Translations under genes and position numbers: made by a program
Shown: positions 42,177-50,731 of the stretch, piece after piece
Layout of the letters: the number at the start of each line of letters is the position of its first letter
How positions within the stretch are numbered: position 1 is the first letter of the stretch
NCBI GenBank assembly: GCA_934102355.1
Contig: CAKOSO010000002.1
Coordinates: forward strand, 1-64,000
Length of the DNA stretch: 64,000 nucleotides
Reading direction: 5' to 3'
Source of the DNA: an uncultured Bacilli bacterium
Lineage (GTDB): Bacteria > Bacillota_I > Bacilli_A > RF39 > UBA660
Notes under the pieces: model-generated
What the model was told of the DNA's origin: nothing
The model's database searches: none
What the model saw: the letters and a program-made list of their open reading frames with translations, nothing else

Positions 42177-43868
42177 ATGAGTACTTTAGCAATAAGTGCT
42201 GCTAATTTAGATATTTTAGAAAGATCCCTTCAAGATTTAGCAACTAATCTTGGTGGAGTAAATAGGCATGTTGGTGAGGTTACTAATCATATTTATGATG
42301 TTGAAAATAATATGAAAAACGTAACTAATAAAGTAATGACTTTAGAAGAAGAGATTAAAGCATTCATGTCAGAAATAAGAGAATCTTCTATTGTTTCTAA
42401 TGCCAGACAGACTATTTTAATGGATCAAGCAGAACTTGATAAGAAATATGGTTATTATGATGAAGTAAGAAGAAAAATTAGTGGTATATTACAATCCACT
42501 GATATTAAAGTTGTTCTTAAAAGTACTGTTTTAAATATTAGTGAAAATACGATGATTAATGCACCGTATTTTTGGCTTGCTCCTGCTCTTGTTAGTTTAT
42601 GTGCTTGGTATTTGGATGATAAAGAACTTGCTAATAAAGCTTTAAATGAAGCTATAAAAAGAGATGATGAAAAAACTTCTCTGCTTTTTTCTTTAATACA
42701 TTTAAGAGCTGGTAGGGTTGATACATCTGTGAAATGGTTAGATAGATATTTATCTATGCAAGATCCTTCTAAAATGGAAGCTAAAATTATTACTGTTATT
42801 GACGCTATTACTAATGGTAACTTTGGTAATGATGCAGTTAATTTATTTTTAAATAAAGTTAATGATTGGATTATTGAATTGGAAAGTACTCCTAATGTTA
42901 AAAATGAACAAATTGAAAGATGGAAAAAATTCTTTATCGAATTTAAAAGAGAAATTCCTGATTCTGCTTTTCCTTATCTTTTAAGATTTGGTAGCGATGT
43001 TTCTGAAATAAAAGATATATGTAGTACTGCTATTGCTAAAAAGGAAATTTATGATGAAATTGATAGTGTTATCTTATCTAATTCAAATACTAATGATAGT
43101 AATATTGATAGTTTAGTTAATGATCTTGTTTTTAACTATGAAAATGATGAATTAGAGTTAAAAAAAGATATTGAAAAAAATAAAACGATTATTGAAGAAA
43201 ATGGAAACATGAATGCTGCTATTGATAAATTTAATGATAGTCAATATGCGTTAGATAAATATAATAATTTTTACTCATATTTAACTATGTGTGCATTGGA
43301 TAACAAGCATATTAGTAGTTCAGTTAATTCTAGAAAATTTTCTATTTCATATTCTAAAAATTTAATAAAGAAAGCATATACTGATTTTATTAAGTATGAT
43401 AATTTAAATACACTTCCTGATATTAGTATAAAAATTGAAGATTGGGAAGGAATTACTAAAATTGGTGATAATGAACAAGATTTAATTAACAGTCTAGTTT
43501 TATTTTTAAAGAGTAAATATCAAAAAGAAGTTAATGAGTATAAATATTTTAATTTTAAGATGCTTGTTTCTATTATTTTAGGAATAGGGGTTATGTTTCT
43601 TACTTTTAAATGGATTTATATTGCGTTATTTGTGTTGTTTGTTGTTCTTTTATATAACAGTTATGAAATATATAAAACTTATAATCAAAGAAAAATTAAA
43701 GTTGATGCAGTTAATGAAATTATAGATAAAGATATAGATATTTTAAAGAATTGTATAGCTGAAGTTGTTGATTACTATTTTTTATATAAAAAGAGTTTAA
43801 GTTATGATGAGAAGTTTAATAACCTTGTAAATAGTTTAAATTATAATAATTATGTAATTAAAAAGTAG
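42177..43868 (+). CDS. Operon protein A: coiled-coil, helical-repeat membrane protein of unknown function
   Basis: 563 residues. The first ~75 are a heptad-like coiled coil (ILERSLQDLATNLGG, VTNKVMTLEEEIKAFM). Residues ~125-290 are helical and TPR-like (FWLAPALVSLCAWYL, ELANKALNEAIKRDDE, VDTSVKWLDRYLSMQD). Two adjacent membrane helices (about 462-498, MLVSIILGIGVMFLTF, then IALFVLFVVLLY) are followed by a charged helical C-terminus. No family recognised. The layout suggests a membrane-tethered scaffold for the AAA+ ATPase encoded three genes later. Strong ribosome site AGGAGGGG. The operon replaces the usual rpmH/dnaA adjacency. Confidence 0.82.
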   Translation: MSTLAISAANLDILERSLQDLATNLGGVNRHVGEVTNHIYDVENNMKNVTNKVMTLEEEIKAFMSEIRESSIVSNARQTILMDQAELDKKYGYYDEVRRKISGILQSTDIKVVLKSTVLNISENTMINAPYFWLAPALVSLCAWYLDDKELANKALNEAIKRDDEKTSLLFSLIHLRAGRVDTSVKWLDRYLSMQDPSKMEAKIITVIDAITNGNFGNDAVNLFLNKVNDWIIELESTPNVKNEQIERWKKFFIEFKREIPDSAFPYLLRFGSDVSEIKDICSTAIAKKEIYDEIDSVILSNSNTNDSNIDSLVNDLVFNYENDELELKKDIEKNKTIIEENGNMNAAIDKFNDSQYALDKYNNFYSYLTMCALDNKHISSSVNSRKFSISYSKNLIKKAYTDFIKYDNLNTLPDISIKIEDWEGITKIGDNEQDLINSLVLFLKSKYQKEVNEYKYFNFKMLVSIILGIGVMFLTFKWIYIALFVLFVVLLYNSYEIYKTYNQRKIKVDAVNEIIDKDIDILKNCIAEVVDYYFLYKKSLSYDEKFNNLVNSLNYNNYVIKK

Positions 43869-43876
43869 GTGAGTAT

Positions 43877-44041
43877 ATGGATGAAAATATTATAAATATT
43901 GAGGATAAGAAAAGTAATAGTAATATAGAAGATAAAAAAGATAATAATAAAATTACAAAGAATGATGATTATGTACAAAACTTACCTGAATGGGATTTAG
44001 TTCCTCCATTTACTATGTTGAAAAGAGTGATAAGAAAATGA
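43877..44041 (+). CDS. Operon protein B: 54-residue peptide with LPEWDLVPP motif
   Basis: 54 residues from ATG 43877, 8 nt after the stop of protein A, with GTAGGTGAG before it. The first ~35 residues are Asp/Glu/Lys/Asn rich and probably disordered. The end is ordered-looking: VQNLPEWDLVPPFTMLKRV. Its TGA overlaps the ATG of gene C (ATGA), so the two are coupled. The LPEWDLxPP block looks like a short binding motif; the partner (the ATPase or protein A) is inference. Confidence 0.65.
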   Translation: MDENIINIEDKKSNSNIEDKKDNNKITKNDDYVQNLPEWDLVPPFTMLKRVIRK

Positions 44042-44466
44042 CTTATTTTGATGTTATTGATTCGTTATATAAAAATGAAAATGATAATAGAGATATTACT
44101 TTAATAAATAATTTAAATACTTTGTCATTTAAAGGAAATGTTTTATATAGATTTATTGATCATTTAAATGACTTTGTTTTAAAAAGATTGAATAATATGG
44201 AAGAAAGACTTACTAAATCTATATTGAATTATAATCAAGTTGATGAATTTAACTTAGATATATTGAATTTTAATAAAGAAATTAATTATTTATTTCAATT
44301 TAGTAATATTAAAATGATTCCTGATGATGAAAAGAAGAAAATTAAAAAATTAATTAATGAAAATGTTTCAATTATTGTTGATAATTTAATGTTTTATGCA
44401 AAGAAGGATCCAAATAATGAGATTTTAATTAAAATAATAAGCGAAAGTTTAAAGGTTGGTGAATAG
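44038..44466 (+). CDS. Operon protein C: small helical protein of unknown function
   Basis: 142 residues from ATG 44038, the start overlapping the TGA of gene B. A longer frame from 43990 exists but would overlap gene B by 52 nt in another frame and lacks a ribosome site. The protein is soluble and all-helical in appearance (FDVIDSLYKNENDN, VLYRFIDHLNDFVLKRL, EKKKIKKLINENVS). No family recognised. It is followed after 2 nt by the ATPase gene. Confidence 0.72.
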   Translation: MTYFDVIDSLYKNENDNRDITLINNLNTLSFKGNVLYRFIDHLNDFVLKRLNNMEERLTKSILNYNQVDEFNLDILNFNKEINYLFQFSNIKMIPDDEKKKIKKLINENVSIIVDNLMFYAKKDPNNEILIKIISESLKVGE

Positions 44467-44468
44467 GT

Positions 44469-45959
44469 ATGGATTATAGTGATGCTAAACAGTTGATGAA
44501 GCAGTATTTAGTTGCTAGAATTCCTTTTATTTCTTTTAAAACTATTGAAAAAAGTAGGGGAATTGCTTTATTAAAAGATATAGCAATTGAATGTAATATT
44601 GATATTTCTGTTTATTCAATGTCTAAAGGTCTTATAAATATTAAAGATAATTCTTTAATTTCTGAAGAAAAAAGCTTAATAGGTATTCTAGATTTTATAG
44701 GTAATCAAGTTAAAGTAAAAGAAAATGCTACTTTTGTTATTACTGATTTTCCTGATATATATGATGAAAATATAAATACAAGATATCTTTGTGATATTGT
44801 TAGTATTGCTGAAGAAAAGAATTGTTCAATTATTGTTATAAATGATAATAATGTTTATCAAAGATTACAAAGAATGGGTATGACTATTGAAATGGATTTA
44901 CCTAATGAACAAGAATTATATTATATTATTAAGAATTTTATTAATGCTTATAAAAATAGTGTATCAATTGAATGGAATGAAGATGATTATAAAAGTGCAG
45001 CTGTTGTTCTTCTTGGTATAACTGAAGTTGAAGCTAAAAATGTTATTGCTTCTCTTATTGCAAAGGGTTCTATAACTAAGCAAGACTTGATTGATTTAAA
45101 ATTTGCTAAAGATCAAATGTTTTCTGATATAAATGGTCTTGAAAAGATTGAAGTTGATGATAATTTAGCTTTTGGTGGACTAAATAATTTAAAGAAATGG
45201 CTTGATGAAAAGAAAAAATTACAATTACCTAGTAAAAAAGAAGAAATGAAAAAAAGAGGCATAAAACCTCCTAGAGGAATTTTAATTGTTGGTGTTCCTG
45301 GTTGTGGTAAGAGTTTAGCCGCTAAAGCAATTGCTTCTAGATGGCAATTACCATTATATTTACTTGATTTTGCTACTGTTCAAGGTCAATATGTAGGGCA
45401 AAGTGAAAAGCAACTTAAAGAAGCATTAGAAACTGCTGGGAGAGTTTCTCCATGTGTTTTATGGATAGATGAAATTGAAAAAGGATTATCTGGTACAAAA
45501 GGTGATTCCGGTGTTACTAATAGGATGATTGGTCAATTCTTGTTTTGGCTTCAAGAATGTAAAAAAGAGGTATTTGTTGTTGCTACTGCTAATGACATTA
45601 ATACTTTACCTCCTGAATTACTTAGAAAAGGTAGGTTTGATGAAATGTTTTTTGTAGATTTACCTAAAAGAGAAGAAAGAAAAGAAATTATTGAATTTTA
45701 TTTATCAAAGTACTTAGCAATTAGGGTAAGTGATACTTTTATGAATAAATTATTAGATATTACTGATGAATTTTCAGGTGCAGATATTGAAAGTTCAATA
45801 AGAGATATAGCTTATATGCTTGTATCTGATAATATTACTTTAACTGAAGATGTAATTGTTTCTAAATTACTAAGTGTAATTCCAATTTCTAAATCAAATC
45901 CTGATATTATTAAAAAGATTAGAGATTGGGGCAAAGATAAAACAATTTCTGCTTCATAA
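44469..45959 (+). CDS. Ycf46-like AAA+ ATPase (operon protein D)
   Basis: 496 residues. The N-terminal ~225 residues form a Ycf46-type domain (LVARIPFISFKTIEKSRG, then FVITDFPDIYD). The AAA+ module has Walker A GVPGCGKSLAAKAIA near 275, pore-loop region GQYVGQSEKQLKEAL, Walker B CVLWIDEIEKG near 333, sensor 1 VVATAND, and arginine fingers RKGRFDE near 387; the lid follows. Ycf46 is a conserved but poorly understood plastid/cyanobacterial ATPase. Expected to form a hexamer that remodels a protein partner, probably with A-C. It ends at a strong terminator. Confidence 0.9.
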   Translation: MDYSDAKQLMKQYLVARIPFISFKTIEKSRGIALLKDIAIECNIDISVYSMSKGLINIKDNSLISEEKSLIGILDFIGNQVKVKENATFVITDFPDIYDENINTRYLCDIVSIAEEKNCSIIVINDNNVYQRLQRMGMTIEMDLPNEQELYYIIKNFINAYKNSVSIEWNEDDYKSAAVVLLGITEVEAKNVIASLIAKGSITKQDLIDLKFAKDQMFSDINGLEKIEVDDNLAFGGLNNLKKWLDEKKKLQLPSKKEEMKKRGIKPPRGILIVGVPGCGKSLAAKAIASRWQLPLYLLDFATVQGQYVGQSEKQLKEALETAGRVSPCVLWIDEIEKGLSGTKGDSGVTNRMIGQFLFWLQECKKEVFVVATANDINTLPPELLRKGRFDEMFFVDLPKREERKEIIEFYLSKYLAIRVSDTFMNKLLDITDEFSGADIESSIRDIAYMLVSDNITLTEDVIVSKLLSVIPISKSNPDIIKKIRDWGKDKTISAS

Positions 45960-45960
45960 A

Positions 45961-45989
45961 AAGAAGTTATTAACAACTTCTTTTTTTTA
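45961..45989 (+). terminator. Terminator of the AAA-ATPase operon
   Basis: GAAGTT/AACTTC stem, loop ATTAAC, then T8. The loop and stem contain a TTATTAACA 9-mer (45967-45975). Confidence 0.85.
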
Positions 45990-46293
45990 TTTTATTAATT
46001 TTTTATTAATTGTTAACTATTTTGTTAATTAAATTTATTGCTTTTTTAAGACTTTTAAAGACTTATTAACAAAATTAACACTTATTAACATTTTTTCCAT
46101 TAACAAAAATTAACAAAGTTAATTAAAATTTGTTGAAATTTGTTAAAATCTAATTTATCATATATAGACAAAGGATTTTAGTGTTAACAAGTATGTTGAT
46201 AACCTTGTTAATAAAAAATTTCTATTTAACTTTTTTGTGAATTGTATTAAAATTGATATAGATGAGTAAATACTTTGTGGGGAAGTGGTATGA
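45990..46293. other. oriC: Putative replication origin (oriC), upstream part
   Basis: Gene-free, extremely AT-rich segment directly upstream of dnaA, where coding strand orientation diverges nearby. TTATTAACA 9-mers occur at 46063-46071 and 46082-46090 (plus) and 46206-46214 (minus); TTATCAACA is at 46194-46202 (minus). Many shorter TTAACA/TGTTAA repeats fill the rest. No canonical TTATCCACA is present. The dnaA promoter is at its right end. Origin function is inferred from position and repeats. Confidence 0.7.
46235..46262 (+). promoter_or_regulatory. Putative dnaA promoter
   Basis: TTGTGA (46235-46240), 16-bp spacer, TATAGA (46257-46262) with TG one base upstream. Confidence 0.5.
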
Positions 46294-47664
46294 ATGAATG
46301 ACATTAATGATATTTGGCAAAAAACTTTAGATAACATCAAAAATGTTATTGATTCATTATCTTTTGACACATGGTTTAAAAATATTGATGTTATAGATAT
46401 TAAAGATAATAAGCTTAGAATAGTGATACCTATGATGTTATATAAAAATCATATTGACTATAATTATAAAAATATTATTATTACTAATTTTAATAGATTA
46501 TCTAATGTTCCTGTTGATGATATTACATATATATTAAAAGATAACTTAGGTGATATATTAAATGAAAAACAACTTATTAACAATAATGTTGAAAAAGAAA
46601 AAGTTAATAATGATATAGATTATAAATCTAATTTAAATCCAAATTATACTTTTGAAAACTTTGTTGTTGGTGAATCAAATAAATTTGCTCAAGCTGCAGC
46701 CCTTGCTGTTGCTGAAAATCCTGGTAAAATGTATAATCCTTTATTTATATATGGAAATAGTGGACTTGGAAAGACGCATCTTATGCATGCAATTGGTAAT
46801 TATATTATAAGTAAGAGCAATAAGAGAGTTCTTTATGTTACATGTGATCAATTTGTTGAAGATTTTATTGGTTTATCTAGAAAAAATAATAAAAATGGTA
46901 ATCTGGATTACATGGAGTTTTTTAAAAATAAGTATAGAAATATTGATGTTTTAATTATCGATGATATCCAATTTTTAAGTGGAGCTAGTGCATCACAGCA
47001 AGAGTTTTTCCACACTTTTAACAATTTATATAATGATAGTTAACAAATTATTGTTTCATCAGACCGTTCTCCAGAAGATTTAAAAGTTTTAGAGGATAGA
47101 CTTAGAACTAGATTCTGTTGGGGATTACAAGTTGATATTTCTCCACCTGATTTTATGTTAAAATGTGCAATTATTAGAAAAAAAATTAAGGGTGAAGATA
47201 TTCAAATTAGTGATGATATAGTTAATTATATAGCTTCTAATGTTGGAAATGATGTGAGACAACTTGAAGGATCAATAAATAGATTGTTTGCTTATTCTGC
47301 TATTATGAATGAGAGTAATATAACATTAAATTTTGCAATGGAAGCATTAAAAGATTTTACTAAAAAGCAAGTTACTGATCAAAATAACATTCGGAGAATT
47401 CAAAAAAGTGTTGCTAATTTCTATAAAATATCTTTTGATGATATAAAATCTAAGAAACGTACACCAAATCTTGCAATTCCTAGACAAGTAGCAATGTATT
47501 TATGTAAAAAACTTACTGATGAAACATTACAACGAATAGGACTTGAATTTGGTGGAAAAAATCATGCTACTGTTATTCATAGTTGTACAAAAATAGAAAA
47601 TGAAATTAAAATAAATAAAGAATTACAAGAAGCAATTAACAATATTGAGAAGGAATTAACATAA
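46294..47664 (+). pseudogene. dnaA: Chromosomal replication initiator DnaA, interrupted by an in-frame TAA
   Basis: A single frame of 457 codons encodes a whole DnaA except for TAA at 47041-47043. Before it (249 residues): domain I (IWQKTLDNIKNVIDSLSFDTWF), a short linker, and Walker A GNSGLGKTHLMHAIG and Walker B VLIIDDIQFLSG. After it, in the same frame: sensor region IIVSSDRSPEDL, arginine finger EDRLRTRFCWGL, and domain IV ending in GGKNHATVIHSC. The stop replaces the Lys of a normal NDSKQII context, one base from AAA. No frameshift or loss of similarity is seen, so sequencing error, recent mutation or readthrough are all possible. A restart at 47155 would lack the nucleotide-binding part. 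Confidence 0.9.
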
Positions 47665-47804
47665 AAATGTTAATGTTGTTAAAATGTATTAACAATAAAT
47701 GTTACTTTAAAACCTTATAAAATAAGCAAAATTGAAGTTATTAACATTATTAACATCTAAAATAAAAATAAAATATAAATATTAAAAGAAAAGAGGAAAA
47801 AAAT
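47665..47804. other. dnaA-dnaN intergenic region with tandem DnaA-box-like repeats
   Basis: TTATTAACA occurs twice back to back (47738-47746 and 47747-47755), and TATTAACA at about 47688-47695. It is the second half of a bipartite origin if oriC is arranged as in Bacillus. Confidence 0.6.
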
Positions 47805-48920
47805 ATGAAATTTAAAATTAAAAAGAATATCTTATTAGAAGGATTAAACAATGTTTCTAAAGCCATCTCATCTAAAAATATAGTACCAATATTATCAGGA
47901 ATTAAATTTGATTTAACAAGAGAAAAATTAGTATTAACTGCTAGTGATAATGATATTACAATTAGAGCAGAAATAGTTAAAGAAGATATAGAAGAAATTA
48001 ATTCTACAGGTTCTATAGTAATTAAGGGTAAATATATTTTAGATATTATTAAAAAATTAGATGTTGAATTTATTAACATTGAAATTGTAGATGATCATAA
48101 GATATTTATTTATACTGATAATAGTGAATTTAGTTTAAATGGAATTGATTCAAAAGAATATCCAGTTATTGATTTAGAACTAAGTGAAAATTATATAACA
48201 ATAAGTAATAAAGATTGTAAAAGTTTAATAAATCAAACAAATTATGCTGCTTCTAATGATGAAGCTAGACTTGTATTAACGGGATGTAATATAAAAGTTA
48301 ATAATGATATATTAGAGTGTAGTGTAACTGATTCTTATAGACTTGCTCTTAAAAAACTTAAAATTTCTGGTAGTAGTAGTGATAATGATATTATTATTCC
48401 TAGTAAAAATATAAATGAATTGTTTAAAATTTTACCTTTAAATGATGAAGAAGATATTCAATTACATATTTTTAATAATAAAATTATATTTAAATTTGAT
48501 AATATTTTATTTCAATCTAGACTAATTAGTGGAAGTTATCCTAATACTAAGAATTTAATACCTAATACTAAGTTATTTGATTTAAGAGTTAATAAAAGAG
48601 AATTCTATAATATGGTAGATAGAGCAAGTATTTTAAATAATGATAGAGATAATAATATTATAACTTTAGAAATTAACAATAATTTGTTAAAAATTACTTC
48701 TATGTCTTTAGAAATAGGGAAAGTAGAAGAAAAAATGCCTGTTAATTGTGATGATAACATTAAAATTTCATTTAGTAGTAGATATATGATGGATGCATTA
48801 AGAACAATGGATAGTGAAGATGTTATTTTAACTTTTGTAGGTGAAATTAAACCAATTTTATTAAAAGAAGCAGATAATGATAATTTGATTTGTTTAATTC
48901 TACCAATTAGAACTTATTAA
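47805..48920 (+). CDS. dnaN: DNA polymerase III beta sliding clamp
   Basis: 371 residues in three repeated clamp domains. Starts MKFKIKKNILLEGLNNVSKAI; includes LTASDNDITIRAEI, the SVTDSYRLALKKL middle-domain block and the C-terminal hydrophobic pocket ending LILPIRTY. It confers processivity on DNA polymerases and binds clamp-binding motifs. GAGGAAAAAAAT precedes the ATG. Confidence 0.97.
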   Translation: MKFKIKKNILLEGLNNVSKAISSKNIVPILSGIKFDLTREKLVLTASDNDITIRAEIVKEDIEEINSTGSIVIKGKYILDIIKKLDVEFINIEIVDDHKIFIYTDNSEFSLNGIDSKEYPVIDLELSENYITISNKDCKSLINQTNYAASNDEARLVLTGCNIKVNNDILECSVTDSYRLALKKLKISGSSSDNDIIIPSKNINELFKILPLNDEEDIQLHIFNNKIIFKFDNILFQSRLISGSYPNTKNLIPNTKLFDLRVNKREFYNMVDRASILNNDRDNNIITLEINNNLLKITSMSLEIGKVEEKMPVNCDDNIKISFSSRYMMDALRTMDSEDVILTFVGEIKPILLKEADNDNLICLILPIRTY

Positions 48921-48941
48921 AAATTATTCATGATGTAATTT

Positions 48942-48974
48942 AAAAAAATGTATGAAAAACTCATACATTTTTTT
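48942..48974 (+). terminator. dnaN terminator
   Basis: Perfect stem of at least 12 bp (AAAATGTATGA/TCATACATTTT core), 5-nt loop, T run of 7. Confidence 0.9.
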
Positions 48975-49065
48975 ATGTGGTATTACCTACAAATTTTGAT
49001 AAATTTCGATACTGGGTATGTGTATAATACAGCTCGTAATTTTAATTACAGAGGGGAGGAAATTT

Positions 49066-49521
49066 ATGAAATATGAGATTAATAAGGATACTTTTGCAAT
49101 ATTACCTTTAGAAAATAATAAGTCTAGAATAATTGAAAAAAATAACGAATATATTATTGATGATGATCCATATAGTGTTATGGAACATAGTTGTTCATAT
49201 TTTGGTAGTTCTTTAGAAGGTAGATTTAATGGGTCTAAAGATATGTTAGGTTCTATTTATAAAGTTCCAGTCTTGGTTGAAGAGAGTAGAAATATAATAT
49301 TTTTTCCAACAAAATCACCTACTACAGAGACAAATGCATGGATTTCATTAAATAATATTGAAAAGTATGAAAATAATAATTCTAATACAATATTGTATTT
49401 TAAAAATGGTAAAAAATTAATGATTGATATGCCTTTTTTATCTATTGAAAATCAAATACTTAGATCAACAAGATTAGAATCTATTTTTAGAAGAAGAAAA
49501 AGTGAAGAAAAAAACGATTAA
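49066..49521 (+). CDS. comK: ComK-family competence transcription factor
   Basis: 151 residues from ATG 49066, with GAGGGGAGGAAA upstream; the longer frame from 49018 is unlikely. ComK landmarks: the PYSVMEHSCSYFGSSLEGR block with the YGSSLEGR-type core, FFPTKSPTTETNAWISL, and FKNGKKLMIDMPFLSIENQ near the C-terminus. In Bacillus ComK activates DNA-uptake genes by binding AAAA-N5-TTTT boxes. The homologue here sits between dnaN and recF, where the S4-domain gene yaaA normally lies. TATAAT at 49022-49027. Confidence 0.88.
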   Translation: MKYEINKDTFAILPLENNKSRIIEKNNEYIIDDDPYSVMEHSCSYFGSSLEGRFNGSKDMLGSIYKVPVLVEESRNIIFFPTKSPTTETNAWISLNNIEKYENNNSNTILYFKNGKKLMIDMPFLSIENQILRSTRLESIFRRRKSEEKND

Positions 49522-49543
49522 AAAGCAAAAAATCGTTTTTTTT
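49511..49543 (+). terminator. comK terminator
   Basis: AAACGATT/AATCGTTT stem starting within the last codons, followed by T8. Confidence 0.8.
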
Positions 49544-49555
49544 ATACTGTAATTA

Positions 49556-49564
49556 TGATATAAT
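49556..49564 (+). promoter_or_regulatory. Extended -10 promoter of recF-gyrB-gyrA
   Basis: TGATATAAT just past the comK terminator. It leaves a leader of about 70 nt to recF. Confidence 0.6.
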
Positions 49565-49641
49565 GTATATATAAGTACTGGGATACTAGTTAATGGAGTT
49601 GATGCAAATTTGAGGTATTTTTATATTAAATTTTAAAAAAT

Positions 49642-50721
49642 ATGTATATTAAATCATTAAAAATCAGAAATTTTAGAAATATTGAAAAAATTGATATTGA
49701 TTTGGATAAAAATATTAACATTTTTGTTGGTAATAATGCACAAGGAAAAACTAGTATTTTAGAAAGTATTTATGTTTTAGCTTTATCAAAATCTTCTAAA
49801 AATTTGGATGAATTGGAATTAATAAGAAAAAATAGTTCTTTTTCTAGGATTGAAGGTAATATTAGAAGTTCAAGAACTTCTAGAACATTAGAGGTAATTT
49901 TTGAAAAAAATAAAAAAAGATTAAAAGTTGATAAGAATGAAATAAAAAAGGTTTCTTCTTATATATCTAATCTTAATGTTATTATGTTTTCACCTGATGA
50001 TTTAGATATTATTAAAAAATCTCCTTCTTTTAGAAGAAATTTAATTAATACTACTTTGTGTCAATTGTTTCCAAATTATTTAAGGGTTTTGAATGAATAT
50101 AATAAACTTTTAAAAATTAGAAATGATTATTTAAAAAATAGTTATCAAAATATTGATGAGATTTATTTAGAAATTGTAACAGATAAACTTATTGAGAGAG
50201 CTATTGTTATTATGCAATATAGAAGTAAATTTATTAATAATATTAATAATTATATAGCTGATATTTATTCTAAAATTACTACTGATAGTGGATTAAGAGT
50301 TATCTATGAGAATAGTTTAAAGAGTTATGATAAAGGAAGTTTAAAAAACTTTTTTAAAGAAAATTTATTTAATGATATCAATAAAAAAATTACTTTGTAT
50401 GGACCTCATAGAGATGATATATCATTTATTTTAGATGATATGGATTTGAAACTATATGGTTCACAAGGACAACAGAGGGTTGCTATATTGGCTTTTAAAT
50501 TGTCAGAAATTAATTTATTTAAATTAACTTTAGGATATTATCCTGTTGTTTTATTAGATGATATTTTTAGTGAGTTAGATGTTCAAAAAAGAAATAATTT
50601 ACTTAAATTTATAAAATCTAATATGCAATTTGTTATATCTACTACTGATATTTTAAACATTAGTAACAAAATTGTTAATAAAGCTAAGGTATTTAAAATA
50701 AAAAACGGAAAAATATATTAG
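49642..50721 (+). CDS. recF: DNA replication and repair protein RecF
   Basis: 359 residues, SMC-like ABC ATPase. Walker A GNNAQGKTSIL is near residue 31, YGPHRDD near 253, ABC signature GSQGQQR near 275 and Walker B VVLLDDIFSELD near 303. It helps load RecA at gaps with RecO and RecR. Ribosome site is poor. It is followed after 10 nt by gyrB. Confidence 0.96.
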   Translation: MYIKSLKIRNFRNIEKIDIDLDKNINIFVGNNAQGKTSILESIYVLALSKSSKNLDELELIRKNSSFSRIEGNIRSSRTSRTLEVIFEKNKKRLKVDKNEIKKVSSYISNLNVIMFSPDDLDIIKKSPSFRRNLINTTLCQLFPNYLRVLNEYNKLLKIRNDYLKNSYQNIDEIYLEIVTDKLIERAIVIMQYRSKFINNINNYIADIYSKITTDSGLRVIYENSLKSYDKGSLKNFFKENLFNDINKKITLYGPHRDDISFILDDMDLKLYGSQGQQRVAILAFKLSEINLFKLTLGYYPVVLLDDIFSELDVQKRNNLLKFIKSNMQFVISTTDILNISNKIVNKAKVFKIKNGKIY

Positions 50722-50731
50722 GAGTGATAAT

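Noticed and set aside
43990..44037. Longer N-terminus for operon protein C starting at 43990
   Set aside because: It overlaps the 54-codon gene in another frame and has no Shine-Dalgarno, while ATG 44038 overlaps the preceding TGA in classic coupling.
47041..47049. Programmed stop readthrough of dnaA (TAA CAA ATT)
   Set aside because: Resembles the CAR-YYA leaky context only in the first codon; not enough to claim recoding, so it is given only as one option.
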